A stretch of 64,000 nt of DNA, taken from positions 620,001-684,000 of the forward strand of contig NC_021663.1 of NCBI RefSeq assembly GCF_000418365.1, written 5' to 3'. This stretch comes from Corynebacterium terpenotabidum Y-11 (GTDB lineage: Bacteria; Actinomycetota; Actinomycetes; Mycobacteriales; Mycobacteriaceae). A program made the translations under genes and the position numbers. Below are positions 49,308 through 57,978 of this stretch, piece by piece (position 1 is the stretch's first letter; every line of letters starts with the position of its first letter). The notes under the pieces were generated by a model, which was not told the DNA's origin, searched no databases, and was given only the letters and a program-made list of their open reading frames with translations.

Positions 49308-50426
49308 ATGGAATTCGGAATCTTCACCATCGGCGACGTCACCACCGATCCCACCACCGGTCGGACCCCCACCGAACATGAGCGCATCACCGCCACCATC
49401 GACTATGCGAAAAAAGCGGAGGAGGTCGGGTTCGATGTCTTCGCCACCGGCGAGCACCACAATCCGCCCTTCATCGCCCCGGCGAACCCGCCGATCCTCA
49501 TGGCGTACCTCGCCGCGCAGACCTCCAGGATCCGGTTCTCCACCGCCACCACCCTGATCACCACCAATGACCCGGTGCGCCTGGCCGAGGACTACGCCTA
49601 TGTCCAGCACCTCACGGAGGGCCGGACCGACCTCATGCTCGGTCGTGGCAACACCGGTCCGGTCTACCCGTGGTTCGGCCAGGACATCCGCCAGGGCATC
49701 CCGCTGGCCGTGGAAAACTACCATCTGCTGCGTCGTCTGTGGCGGGAGGAGAACGTGAACTGGGCCGGCGAGTTCCGCACCCCGCTGCAGAACTTCACCT
49801 CCACGCCCCGACCGTTGGACGGTGCGCCACCCTTCGTCTGGCACGGATCGATCCGGTCCCCGGAAATCGCCGAACAGGCCGGGTACTACGGCGACGGCTT
49901 CTTCCACAACAACATCTTCTGGAACATCGAACACACCCGGAAGATGGTTCGGATCTACCGGCAGCGCTTCGAGAAGTACGGCCATGGTGCCAGTGAGCAG
50001 GCCATCGTGGGCCTCGGCGGTCAGGTCTTCATCGGGGACACGGAGGCGGAGGCGAAGAAGTTCTTCCGCCCCTACTTCGACAACGCCCCGGTCTACGGTC
50101 ACGGTCCCTCGATGGAGGACTTCACCAGGATGACGCCGCTGACCGTCGGAACCGTCGACCAGGTCATCGAACGCTACCTGGGATACGCCGACCAGGTCGG
50201 TGACTACCAACGTCAGATGTTCCTCGTCGACCACGCCGGTCTGCCCCGTGAGGTCGTCCTGGAACAGATCGAGATTCTCGGGCGCGAGGTCGTGCCGGTG
50301 CTGCGTCGAGAGTTGGAGGCACGGCGTCCCGCACATGTCCCGTCCGATCCGCCGCACGTTGGCCTGGCGGCCGTCGAGCCGGCGAAGACCCCGGACCACG
50401 CGAGGAATTCGACGGAGAACGCCTGA
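49308..50426 (+). CDS. CE1758-family FMN-dependent luciferase-like monooxygenase
   Basis: 372 aa, a bacterial-luciferase-like TIM barrel. Seen: MEFGIFTIGDVTTDP at the N-terminus, DVFATGEHHNPPF (the family's EHH), RIRFSTATTLITTNDPVRLAEDYA, GRTDLMLGRGNTG and PPFVWHGSIRSPEIAEQAGYYGDGFF cut at the flavin-site glycine region. It uses reduced FMN and O2 to oxidise an unknown substrate. This family is named from C. efficiens CE1758 and is paired with a CE1759-type reductase, as here. The stop overlaps the reductase start (TGATG). Leaderless start with an operator-like palindrome over its promoter. Confidence 0.88.
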   Translation: MEFGIFTIGDVTTDPTTGRTPTEHERITATIDYAKKAEEVGFDVFATGEHHNPPFIAPANPPILMAYLAAQTSRIRFSTATTLITTNDPVRLAEDYAYVQHLTEGRTDLMLGRGNTGPVYPWFGQDIRQGIPLAVENYHLLRRLWREENVNWAGEFRTPLQNFTSTPRPLDGAPPFVWHGSIRSPEIAEQAGYYGDGFFHNNIFWNIEHTRKMVRIYRQRFEKYGHGASEQAIVGLGGQVFIGDTEAEAKKFFRPYFDNAPVYGHGPSMEDFTRMTPLTVGTVDQVIERYLGYADQVGDYQRQMFLVDHAGLPREVVLEQIEILGREVVPVLRRELEARRPAHVPSDPPHVGLAAVEPAKTPDHARNSTENA

Positions 50427-51076
50427 TGCGCACACTCGTCATCGTCAACGCGGGTCTGGGTGACCCGTCCACCACCCGTCTCGTCGCCGACCGGATCGCG
50501 GACGCCACAGTCGCCGCGCTCGCCGCCGCCGGACAGGACCTGTCCGTGCAGGTTGTCGATCTGCGGTCGCTGGCCGGGGACCTGGCGACGTTCATGACCA
50601 CCTTCATCCCCACCCCGGCACTGTCGGCGGCACAGGAGCTGGTGACGGACGCCGATGCCGTCATCGCCGCAACACCGGTGTTTCAGGGCAGCTACTCCGG
50701 TCTATTCAAGATGTTCTTCGACACCCTGGAGATGAAGTCTCTCGCCGGTGTTCCGGTGACGATGGTGGCGACTGCGGGGACGGTGCGCCATTCGATGGTG
50801 CTGGACTTCGCGGTACGTCCGCTGCTGTCGTTCCTCCATGCCACGGTGCTGCCGACGGGCGTGTTCGCCGCGACCGGGGAATTCGGTGCCTCCTCCGGGC
50901 TGTCGGACCGGATCGCGCAGGCGGTGGGCGAGCTGGCGGGGGTGCTGCTCGGAGCGCGCGGTGAGGGGCCGGAATCCGCTGGGGACCATCACGGGGCAGA
51001 AGGTGGCCATGCCGCCGCACCGGAGGCAGAATCCGACAGTTTCACGGCGCTGCTCGCCCGGCATTCGGGGAACTGA
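50426..51076 (+). CDS. CE1759-family NAD(P)H:FMN reductase
   Basis: 216 aa flavodoxin-like protein. Seen: LVIVNAGLGDPSTTRLVADRIA at the FMN-phosphate strand, then DADAVIAATPVFQGSYSGLFKMFFDTL, the NADPH-dependent FMN reductase signature (SGLFKMFFD), and LAGVPVTMVATAG. It supplies FMNH2 to the upstream monooxygenase. The gene starts on the A of that gene's stop (TGATG), so translation is coupled and stoichiometry likely fixed. The last 50 residues are low-complexity, rich in Gly, Glu and Ala. Confidence 0.88.
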   Translation: MRTLVIVNAGLGDPSTTRLVADRIADATVAALAAAGQDLSVQVVDLRSLAGDLATFMTTFIPTPALSAAQELVTDADAVIAATPVFQGSYSGLFKMFFDTLEMKSLAGVPVTMVATAGTVRHSMVLDFAVRPLLSFLHATVLPTGVFAATGEFGASSGLSDRIAQAVGELAGVLLGARGEGPESAGDHHGAEGGHAAAPEAESDSFTALLARHSGN

Positions 51077-51149
51077 TCGGTACCAGACGCAGGTGAGAGG
51101 ATGCCTCCGTTTCCCGGAGACAGCCCCTCTGACGTGCATTTTCCTGTTG

Positions 51150-51222
51150 TGCCCCAGGGCAGATTCGAACTGCCGACACCCGCTTTAGGAGAGCGGTGCT
51201 CTATCCCCTGAGCTACTGGGGC
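51150..51222 (-). tRNA. tRNA-Arg (anticodon CCT)
   Basis: A 73-nt cloverleaf on the minus strand. Acceptor GCCCCAG/CTGGGGC, D arm AGCTCAGGGGATAGAGC, anticodon stem with loop CTCCTAA (CCT), variable loop, T loop GTTCGAATC, discriminator A. It lies between the reductase gene and the antiporter gene; the antiporter's stop is 8 nt upstream of it on the same strand. Confidence 0.95.
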
Positions 51223-51230
51223 GCACCGGG

Positions 51231-52412
51231 TCAGTGTACAGGACGGGTCTTCCCGCCCACGGCACCGGCCACCATGGGGAACACCGCGACGGTGAGTGCC
51301 CCGGCGGTGACGAGCAGGGACGCCTCCTCCGCCCCGAGGAGACCCGAGGACGTCGCCACCTCGGTGACCGCGACGATGATCGGCAGGCCGGTCGCCGCGT
51401 ACAGCGACAACTGCAGTTTCTCCCGCCCGGTGTGCAGTGCGGAACCGGTGGTGGTCCACAGCTCCCGGAGCAGGACCGGCAGACCGCGGGCGAGGAGGAT
51501 CACCGGGACGAGACCGAGGAGGAACCACGGCCGGTCACCGATCACACCGGTATCGATACCCATCCCCGAGGTCACGAAGAAGACCGGGATGAACAGCCCG
51601 TAGCCGAGTACCTCCAGCTTCCCGGTGAGATCGGGCAGGGCAGTGGCCGGGACGATCTGCCGGACGATGATGCCGGCGGCGAAGGCGCCGAGGACCACGT
51701 CGAGATCGAACACAGAGGCCACGGCCATGAGCACGGCGAGCATGGTCACGATGGCGCGTACCACCGTCTGGTTCGTGGACCCCACACCGTCCCGGAGCGC
51801 CCACCCGACCCAGGGGACGGTGCGTCGGACGGTTCGTGGAACCAGCGCGATGATCAGTGCGACGGTGAAGAAGGCGACGAGGACGGCAGCCGTGGCCCAG
51901 GTCGTCCGAGCGGACAGCAGCAGCGCCATGGCCAGCACCGGGGCGAGTTCACCGACGGCGCCGTGGATCATCACGCTGTTGCCCACCGGTGTGCCGGTGA
52001 GCCCCTGCTGCCGGATGATCGGCAGCAGCGTCCCCAGTGCGGTGGAGGTGACGGCGATGGCGAGGACGGTGGCGGTGCCGGTCTCACCTCTGGTGAGTGC
52101 CAGCGCTGCGCCGAAGGCGAGGAGGACGCAGAGCGCCCAGGTGAGGATGGCATTGCGTCCCTCCTTCCCCCGGAGGTCCGCGGGGGAGAGTTCGATGCCG
52201 GCGAGCAGGAAGAGCATCCCCAGCCCGAGCTCACGGACCAGGTCCACGGCCTCGCCGTCGGTGGCGAATTCCAGTCCGGACGGGCCGATGACGACGCCGA
52301 GGGCGATGAGGAAGACCACCGCGGGGACCTTCTTGGCGGTGGCGAAGGACAGGACGGGGGCCAGCAGGCCGACGCCCGCGATCCACGCGAAAGAGATGAG
52401 CGTGTCGGTCAT
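51231..52412 (-). CDS. CPA2-type cation:proton antiporter
   Basis: 393 aa with about 12 membrane segments. Seen: FATAKKVPAVVFLIALGVVIGPSGL cut after the characteristic LGVVIGPSG loop, ELGLGMLFLLAGIELSP, AVTSTALGTLLPII, VGELAPVLAMALL and VVLGAFAAGIIVRQ. No C-terminal TrkA domain, so it is a short CPA2 form. It exchanges Na+ or K+ for H+ at the membrane. The start ATG 52412 is chosen at MTDTLISFAW where the first membrane segment begins; the 67-codon upstream extension runs through the mctC-like gene's terminator hairpin. Confidence 0.87.
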   Translation of the reverse strand: MTDTLISFAWIAGVGLLAPVLSFATAKKVPAVVFLIALGVVIGPSGLEFATDGEAVDLVRELGLGMLFLLAGIELSPADLRGKEGRNAILTWALCVLLAFGAALALTRGETGTATVLAIAVTSTALGTLLPIIRQQGLTGTPVGNSVMIHGAVGELAPVLAMALLLSARTTWATAAVLVAFFTVALIIALVPRTVRRTVPWVGWALRDGVGSTNQTVVRAIVTMLAVLMAVASVFDLDVVLGAFAAGIIVRQIVPATALPDLTGKLEVLGYGLFIPVFFVTSGMGIDTGVIGDRPWFLLGLVPVILLARGLPVLLRELWTTTGSALHTGREKLQLSLYAATGLPIIVAVTEVATSSGLLGAEEASLLVTAGALTVAVFPMVAGAVGGKTRPVH

Positions 52413-52430
52413 GATGACCAGGATAAACGA

Positions 52431-52468
52431 CCGGACCGCGCACTCCGTGGGAGGAGTGCGCGGTCCGG
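52431..52468 (-). terminator. hairpin terminator of the mctBC-type operon
   Basis: A perfect 16-bp stem CCGGACCGCGCACTCC/GGAGTGCGCGGTCCGG with a 6-nt loop, 44 bp after the transporter stop. On the minus strand TCGTTTAT follows. Confidence 0.85.
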
Positions 52469-52512
52469 GGATGGTGTGGTGCAGTGGTGTTCGGTGGTGT
52501 CGGAGGTGGTGC

Positions 52513-54144
52513 CTAGTGGTCGACCGGGGCCTCGACGCCCACACCGGTGAGGGAGCGGACCTCCATCTCGGCCTGGAGTGCTTCCTTGTTGTCGGGCTTA
52601 CCGAGGTACGCACCGAGGATCGCGAAGAGGAAGCCGATCGGGATGGAGATGATGGCCGGGTTGGTCAGCGGGATGAAGGACCAGTCCTGGTTCTCGAACA
52701 TGGCACCCTTGGCACCGGAGACCGCATTGGAGAAGATCAGGACGACCAGGGAAGAGATCAGACCGGCGTAGGTGGACCAGACGGCACCGGTGGTGTTGAA
52801 GCGCTTCCAGTAGAGGGAGAAGAGGATGGTCGGCAGGTTCGCGGAGGCGGCGACGCAGAAGGCCAGGGAGACCAGGAAGGCCACGTTCTGGTCCATCGCG
52901 AGGATACCCAGTGCGATGGAGATGACGCCGAGCACGACCACGGTGATCTTGGAGACGCGGACCTGCTCCTCCTCGGTGGACTCACCGTTGCGGATGACCT
53001 CGTGGTAGAAGTCGTGCGCCACGGAGGCGGAGGCGGTGATGGCCAGGCCGGCGACCACGGCGAGCACGGTCGCGAAGGCGACAGCCGAGATCAGGGCCAT
53101 GAAGATCGAGCCGCCGAGTTCAAGGGCAAGCAGCGGGGCCGCGGAGTTTGCGCCACCGGGGGAGTCCTGAATCGTCGCGGGTCCGACGTAGGCGGCCGCG
53201 GCGTAACCGACGACGAGGGTCATGAGGTAGAAGGCACCGATGAGGATGATGGCCCAGACCACGGACTTACGGGCTTCCTTGGCGGTCGGGACCGTGTAGA
53301 AGCGCATGAGGACGTGCGGCAGACCGGAGACACCGAGGCAGAGCGCGAGGCCCAGGGAGATGAAGTCGAGCTTGTGAGCGGTGTCGACGCCGTACTTCAT
53401 ACCGGGGTTGAGGATCGCGGAGGGATCTTCGGTGCCGTCGAGGGCGTGCTGATTGACGGCTTCCTGGAGCAGCTCGGAGAAGTTGCCCTTCACCATGACG
53501 GCGATGATGACGACCATGATGAAGACGCCGGCGATGAGCAGAACGGCCTTGATCATCTGGACGTAGGTGGTGCCCTTCATGCCGCCGATGAGCACATAGG
53601 CGATCATGACCACGCCGACGATGGCGATGATCAGGGCCTGGATGGGCTTTTCTTCGATCTTCAGCAGGGTGGAGACCAGCGCACCGGCGCCGGCCATCTG
53701 CGCGATGAGGTAGAAGAGCGTCACACCGAGGGTCGCAAAGGAGGCGGCCAGACGGACCGGACGCTGCTTCAGGCGGAAGGACAGCACATCGGCCATCGTG
53801 AACTTACCGGTGTTACGCAGCGGCTCGGCGACGAGCAGCAGAGCGACGACCCAGGCTACGAAGAAGCCGATGGAGTAGAGGAATCCGTCGTAACCGTTCA
53901 GGGCGACGGAACCGACGATGCCGAGGAAGGACGCCGCCGACAGGTAGTCACCGGCGATGGCGAGGCCGTTCTGGGTACCGGAGAAGCTGGCGCCGCCGGT
54001 GTAGAAGTCGGATGCGGCGGAGGTCTTCTTGCCGACCCGGGTCACGATGGTCATCGTGACCGCGATGAAGGCGATGAAGATGATGATGTTGAGTACGGGG
54101 TTGCCACCGTCCGAACTGGAGGCGGCGAGGAATGATGTCGTCAT
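52513..54144 (-). CDS. mctC: monocarboxylate/acetate:cation symporter (MctC/ActP-like)
   Basis: 543 aa sodium:solute symporter family protein with about 13 membrane segments. Seen: SDFYTGGASFSGTQNGLAIAGDYLSAASFLG cut at the family signature AIAGDYLSAASFLG, GFFVAWVVALLLVAEPLRN, LGLALCLGVSGLPHVLMRFY and SAVAFATVLAVVAGL. C. glutamicum MctC takes up acetate, propionate and pyruvate and sits near gltA there too. AAAGGAAC lies just before ATG. Preceded at 9 nt by a DUF485 partner gene. RamA is a known activator of this gene in C. glutamicum. Confidence 0.9.
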   Translation of the reverse strand: MTTSFLAASSSDGGNPVLNIIIFIAFIAVTMTIVTRVGKKTSAASDFYTGGASFSGTQNGLAIAGDYLSAASFLGIVGSVALNGYDGFLYSIGFFVAWVVALLLVAEPLRNTGKFTMADVLSFRLKQRPVRLAASFATLGVTLFYLIAQMAGAGALVSTLLKIEEKPIQALIIAIVGVVMIAYVLIGGMKGTTYVQMIKAVLLIAGVFIMVVIIAVMVKGNFSELLQEAVNQHALDGTEDPSAILNPGMKYGVDTAHKLDFISLGLALCLGVSGLPHVLMRFYTVPTAKEARKSVVWAIILIGAFYLMTLVVGYAAAAYVGPATIQDSPGGANSAAPLLALELGGSIFMALISAVAFATVLAVVAGLAITASASVAHDFYHEVIRNGESTEEEQVRVSKITVVVLGVISIALGILAMDQNVAFLVSLAFCVAASANLPTILFSLYWKRFNTTGAVWSTYAGLISSLVVLIFSNAVSGAKGAMFENQDWSFIPLTNPAIISIPIGFLFAILGAYLGKPDNKEALQAEMEVRSLTGVGVEAPVDH

Positions 54145-54153
54145 GATGTTCCT

Positions 54154-54516
54154 TTACGCAGTCTTCGAGTCGGAGTAGGGGCCGGTCTTCTCGAGGCGGT
54201 TGCGGATGTCTTCCGCGCGCGGTTCGAGCTCCTTGTCGGCGTACTTCACATAGGCGTACGTGATGAGGAAGGTCGTGAGGAACTGGAGGAGACCGAGGAT
54301 CAGCCCCAGGTTGATGTTGCCCCAGACCTCGGTCGCGTAGAGGTCCGGGGCGAACATCGCGAGGATGATGTAGGCGACGAACCACAGCAGAGCGGCGATG
54401 GTGATGGGGAAGGTGAAGCTGCGGCGCTTGCTGCGGAGCTCCTGGAATTCCGGGCTCGCCTGAGCGGCGATGAATTCCTCGGCTGTCGGTGTATGCCGTG
54501 TGTCGGTTGTCGACAT
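54154..54516 (-). CDS. mctB: DUF485 membrane protein, partner of MctC
   Basis: 120 aa with two membrane segments (about 36-57: FPITIAALLWFVAYIILAMF; 70-90: LGLILGLLQFLTTFLITYAY) and charged ends. DUF485 proteins precede acetate symporters (as YjcH before ActP) and corynebacterial mctC; their role may be assembly or regulation of the symporter. AAAGGGAG lies 6 nt before ATG. First gene of the operon. Confidence 0.85.
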   Translation of the reverse strand: MSTTDTRHTPTAEEFIAAQASPEFQELRSKRRSFTFPITIAALLWFVAYIILAMFAPDLYATEVWGNINLGLILGLLQFLTTFLITYAYVKYADKELEPRAEDIRNRLEKTGPYSDSKTA

Positions 54517-54530
54517 GGGCTCCCTTTCAT

Positions 54531-54921
54531 GTTCGGTGATCCCTGGTGAAAACGGATATCGAGCAGTACGCGGGCACCATGTCGGACCGGGGTGCCGGTC
54601 CGCTGACGGTGACTGCAGTCACAGCCGTGCCGCGGATGGGAGTCAAGTTACAGAAGTGTGCGAAGCCATTTCAATGCGGAACGGACTTTGGGGCTGAATG
54701 AGCGGAGATTCACCCCCGCGCAATCTTGTGACATGCAGTGAGTGAAATCACACAGGGGGTGGCCTGGTGGGACGGGTCTGTGGTTCGACCTCGGACATCA
54801 CGGGGAGTTGGTGTCGAAAATATGCACAACCGCCCCGGCCACCGGAACCTGATCCGGTGCACCGGGACGGTGCAGGGCGTGCGGGTGTCGCGGAGAACGA
54901 CGAGGTGACCTGGGCTATCCC
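54531..54921 (-). promoter_or_regulatory. mctBC upstream region with two GlxR-like boxes
   Basis: The 390-bp gap to the mycoredoxin gene has no supported gene. It contains GGTGA-CTGCAG-TCACA (54608-54623) and AGTGA-GTGAAA-TCACA (54737-54752), each one mismatch from TGTGA-N6-TCACA, and a GGGGGT RamA-like motif at 54755-54760. This fits joint cAMP/GlxR and RamA control of monocarboxylate uptake. Confidence 0.5.
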
Positions 54922-55194
54922 TTACGATCCCGTCAGCTCGCTGACGCGGCGCCGGACCTGTCCGGCAGGGGGGTTCGTGGCGTAGGAGCCGTCAGCGTAC
55001 TTCACTGTCGGCACCACCCGGTTGCCGTTGTTCACGGACTCGACCCAGGACGCAGCCTCAGCGTCCTCCTCGACGTCGATCCGGGCATAGGGGGTGCCGG
55101 TGCGGTCCAGGGCGTCAACGAGCCTCGTGCAGAACGGGCACCAGGTGGTGGTGTACAAGGTGACCGCAGGGGTGGCGGACGTGGGGTCGGTCAT
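54922..55194 (-). CDS. mycoredoxin/glutaredoxin-like protein
   Basis: 90 aa thioredoxin-fold protein with the active-site motif TTWCPFCTRL, the cis-Pro region VVPTVKYADG and the C-terminal NPPAGQVRRRVSEL, as in actinobacterial mycoredoxins, which use mycothiol in place of glutathione to reduce mixed disulfides. C. glutamicum and M. tuberculosis Mrx1 have a similar CxxC. It overlaps the folA stop by 4 nt (ATGA), so it is the third gene of a thyA-folA-mrx operon. Confidence 0.88.
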   Translation of the reverse strand: MTDPTSATPAVTLYTTTWCPFCTRLVDALDRTGTPYARIDVEEDAEAASWVESVNNGNRVVPTVKYADGSYATNPPAGQVRRRVSELTGS

Positions 55195-55802
55195 GTCAGG
55201 TCCTTTCGGGTGAACTCGCTGATACGGTAACGCACCGGCTTCTCCCCGGTCAGGGCGGTGCCCCGCTCAGAGGTCAGCCAGGGGCCGTCGGAGACGGTGA
55301 AGTCGGCGTCCGCCCGCATATCGGGGGCGGTGACCCGGAACCGCTCCGGGGAACCGCAGGCGATCTCGGTGACGACGACGCGGTCGGCGACCGGGACACA
55401 CTGCCGGTAGACATGGCCGCCGCCAAGGATCCACACGGTGTGTGCCCCGGAGGCGACCGCGGAGCGTCCGGCCGCCAGGACGGCCTCGGGCAGGGTGGTG
55501 TGGACCGTGCCGCCGGGGGCGTCATACCCGGGGTCACGGGTGATGACGTGGTTGTCCCGGCCGGGCAGCGGACGGAACTTCGGGTGCAGTGCCTCCCAGG
55601 AGACCCGGCCCATTACGACCGGGGTGCCCACAGTGGTCGCCTGGAAGTGCCGGAGATCCTCCGGGAGGTGCCAGGGCATGTCATCGCCGTCACCGATGAC
55701 GCCGGCGGTGGTCTGCGCCCAGATCATCCCGATCTCCACCCCGTCCGGGAATCCGGGCAGGTCGGCCCGGGTGATCTGCGGCTGCTCGGTGAACGCGCCC
55801 AT
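55191..55802 (-). CDS. folA: dihydrofolate reductase
   Basis: 203 aa, somewhat longer than the 160-170 aa norm because of an N-terminal lead and an insert near 110. Seen: GMIWAQTTAGVIGDGDDMPWHLPEDLRHF cut at IGDGDDMPWHLPED (active-site Asp/Trp loop), VVMGRVSWEAL and VWILGGGHVYRQ. It reduces dihydrofolate with NADPH. The ATG shares its A with the thyA stop (TGATG), so the two enzymes of the thymidylate cycle are translationally coupled. Confidence 0.94.
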   Translation of the reverse strand: MGAFTEQPQITRADLPGFPDGVEIGMIWAQTTAGVIGDGDDMPWHLPEDLRHFQATTVGTPVVMGRVSWEALHPKFRPLPGRDNHVITRDPGYDAPGGTVHTTLPEAVLAAGRSAVASGAHTVWILGGGHVYRQCVPVADRVVVTEIACGSPERFRVTAPDMRADADFTVSDGPWLTSERGTALTGEKPVRYRISEFTRKDLT

Positions 55803-56614
55803 CAGACCGCCACCGGGGCCTTGATGCCGGGGTGCGGGTCGTAGCCGTCTACGACGATATCGTCGAAGGAGTAGGAGAAGAGGTCGGCCGCCCGGTGCAG
55901 GTGCAGCGTGGGGTACGGCCGGGCCTCGCGCGACAGCTGAAGCTCCACCTGTTCCCGGTGGTTGTCGTAGATGTGGCAGTCGCCGCCGGTCCACACGAAC
56001 TCGCCGACCTCCAGCCCGGCCTGCTGGGCGAACATGTGGGTGAGAATCGCGTAGGACGCGATGTTGAAAGGCACCCCGAGGAACATGTCCGCACTGCGCT
56101 GGTAGAGCTGGCAGGACAGCCGCCCGTCGGCGACATAGAGCTGGAACAGGAGGTGGCATGGCGGCAGCGCCATGTTCTCCAGCTCGGAGACATTCCACGC
56201 CGAGACGATATTGCGCCGGGAATCCGGGTTGTTCTTCAGGGTGTCCAGGGCGGCGCTGATCTGGTCGATGTGACGGCCGTCCGGGGTGGGCCAGCTGCGC
56301 CACTGCACCCCGTACACCGGTCCGAGTTCGCCCGACGCGTCCGCCCATTCGTCCCAGATACTCACCTTGTGCTCGTGCAACCAGGCGACGTTGGATTCTC
56401 CCCGCAGGAACCACAGCAGTTCACCGATGATCGAGTGCAGGTGCACCTTCTTTGTGGTGATCAGGGGGAAGCCGTCGGCCAGGTTGAAACGCAACTGGCG
56501 GGCGAAGAGGCTGCGGGTACCCGTGCCGGTGCGGTCGTCCTTGTGGACGCCGTGCTCCAGGATTTCGCGCAGCAGGTCCTCGTAGGGAGTGGGGACGCGG
56601 GGCTCAGAAACCAT
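55802..56614 (-). CDS. thyA: thymidylate synthase
   Basis: 270 aa. Seen: [41 protein letters not shown], the catalytic Cys in [31 protein letters not shown] cut at the QRSADMFLG signature, and GDCHIYDNH. It methylates dUMP to dTMP, leaving dihydrofolate for FolA. The ATG has -10 TAGTCT (56627-56622) 7 nt upstream and no ribosome-binding site, so the operon mRNA is probably leaderless. A TetR gene ends 24 bp upstream on the same strand. Confidence 0.96.
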   Translation of the reverse strand: MVSEPRVPTPYEDLLREILEHGVHKDDRTGTGTRSLFARQLRFNLADGFPLITTKKVHLHSIIGELLWFLRGESNVAWLHEHKVSIWDEWADASGELGPVYGVQWRSWPTPDGRHIDQISAALDTLKNNPDSRRNIVSAWNVSELENMALPPCHLLFQLYVADGRLSCQLYQRSADMFLGVPFNIASYAILTHMFAQQAGLEVGEFVWTGGDCHIYDNHREQVELQLSREARPYPTLHLHRAADLFSYSFDDIVVDGYDPHPGIKAPVAV

Positions 56615-56637
56615 GGGCACCAGACTAGTCGGGGTGC

Positions 56638-57309
56638 TCAGAGGTCGGTCGGGGGGACCGGCAACGGGCCGGAGTACTCCGGCCACTCGGGCGCCACCTG
56701 CTCCAGAGCCCGGAGAAAGAAGGTCACCGACGTCCACCACTGCCGACGGGTGGTCTCCTCCAGATCCGTGACGTCGGTGAGAATCCGACCCCCGTCGGCG
56801 AGGAACACCCGGGCCCCGGGCTTTCCGAAATCCCTGATCAGCTCCTCGCGGTGGCGGCTCAGCAGTGCCGACGCCGCTGTGGTGAGGTGCAGGATCGACG
56901 TCCCGGCGAAGTGTGCCTGTCCGACGCTGAAGCCGTGGCACTGCAGGCTGCGGTAGAACTCGATGTGCTGCGGGATGGTCCTCCGGATCGACCGTCGGAA
57001 GGTGGTGAACACACTGTCCATGCCCGGGTACCGGGTGAACATCTCCCACAACACGGCGGCGTACTGTTCCAGCATCTCCCGCCAGGAGACGTGGCTGGTG
57101 ACCAGGGGAAACTGCGTGCAGACGGTGCGCAGGCAGTCCTCCAACAGATCGTCCCGGGAGAGGAAGAGCCGGTACAGGGCAGGAGTGGTCACGCCGAGAG
57201 CCCTGGCGACCCCCGTCATGGAGAAGTCGGCGATGCCGAGGTCGAGGGCGGCGCACACGGCGTCCTCCCGGGTGAAGCGTGGGGGACGGCCGGACCTGTA
57301 GCCGGTCAC
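56638..57309 (-). CDS. TetR-family regulator, downstream member of a tandem pair
   Basis: 223 aa. N-terminal helix-turn-helix: [47 protein letters not shown]. The C-terminal ligand domain has [20 protein letters not shown] and a Trp-rich end. The start is GTG 57309, overlapping the upstream TetR stop by 4 nt (GTGA), so the two are coupled. The first 60 residues resemble the upstream TetR closely, suggesting a tandem duplication; the ligand domains have diverged. The target is unknown. Confidence 0.8.
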   Translation of the reverse strand: MTGYRSGRPPRFTREDAVCAALDLGIADFSMTGVARALGVTTPALYRLFLSRDDLLEDCLRTVCTQFPLVTSHVSWREMLEQYAAVLWEMFTRYPGMDSVFTTFRRSIRRTIPQHIEFYRSLQCHGFSVGQAHFAGTSILHLTTAASALLSRHREELIRDFGKPGARVFLADGGRILTDVTDLEETTRRQWWTSVTFFLRALEQVAPEWPEYSGPLPVPPTDL

Positions 57310-57884
57310 TCGCCCACGGCCAGCGGACACCGCTCACCCGGTTGGGTATCGGCGTTCCATGCTCCGGTGAGGCCGGTGAGGATGACGTCGAGGCGGGTGG
57401 CGAACTGGGCGGGGTCAGGCTCCGGGCGCAGTGGCCCCAGAGCGGCGAACATGAAGGTCAGGGCGAAGTTCGCCTGGTCCGGGGTCAGGCCCAGGGAGAC
57501 GAGGTGCCGGGCATGGTCGACGAAGGGGCCGGTGGCGAGCCTGCAGTAGGCGTCCTCGCCACCGGCGACAACGGCGTCGATGCCGGGATGCCGGAGACAT
57601 ACGGCCCACCAGTCCGCGGCGGCGGCGCGCAGCGTCTGTTCCCGGTCGGGGGCCCCGATGGGCGGCGACACCTCGCTGAGCGCCTGGGAGAGGCATTCGT
57701 CGACGAGGGCGCGATGGGACGGGTACCGCCGGTAGACGGCGGCATTCGTCACCCCGAGTTCACGGGAGACGGCGGTGATGCTGAAGGTACCGATGCCGAG
57801 ACGAAGTGCCGTAGCGACAACGTCATCCGCCGAGAAGCGGGGTCGGCGACCAGACTTTCGGGCCGGAATGTGGATTTCCGTCAT
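57306..57884 (-). CDS. TetR-family regulator, upstream member of a tandem pair
   Basis: 192 aa. N-terminal helix-turn-helix: [49 protein letters not shown]. The ligand domain has [21 protein letters not shown] and a C-terminal [15 protein letters not shown]. The start ATG 57884 gives [15 protein letters not shown]; an upstream ATG at 57935 would extend into an inverted repeat. No obvious target gene lies beside the pair other than thyA downstream and cysQ upstream. Confidence 0.8.
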   Translation of the reverse strand: MTEIHIPARKSGRRPRFSADDVVATALRLGIGTFSITAVSRELGVTNAAVYRRYPSHRALVDECLSQALSEVSPPIGAPDREQTLRAAAADWWAVCLRHPGIDAVVAGGEDAYCRLATGPFVDHARHLVSLGLTPDQANFALTFMFAALGPLRPEPDPAQFATRLDVILTGLTGAWNADTQPGERCPLAVGE

Positions 57885-57901
57885 GGCCCGAATATTAGCC
57901 C

Positions 57902-57932
57902 CTGTTTTTTCCCATTTCCCTGGGAAAAACAG
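57902..57932. repeat. A/T-armed inverted repeat upstream of the TetR pair
   Basis: CTGTTTTTTCCC (57902-57913) faces GGGAAAAACAG (57922-57932), with one extra T in the left arm and an 8-nt centre. It lies 18 bp before the upstream TetR start. It could be the autoregulatory operator of the TetR pair, or end cysQ transcription. Confidence 0.5.
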
Positions 57933-57978
57933 CACTTTCTTTGTGAAGCCCCTTTAGCGGGGGTGACAGGGCAGGGGG

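Noticed and set aside
51625..54135. 836-codon open frame opposite the antiporter and the mctC-like gene
   Set aside because: Extremely Asp/Gly/Glu/His-biased and crosses the terminator hairpin between two real membrane-protein genes; a mirror of hydrophobic codons on the other strand.
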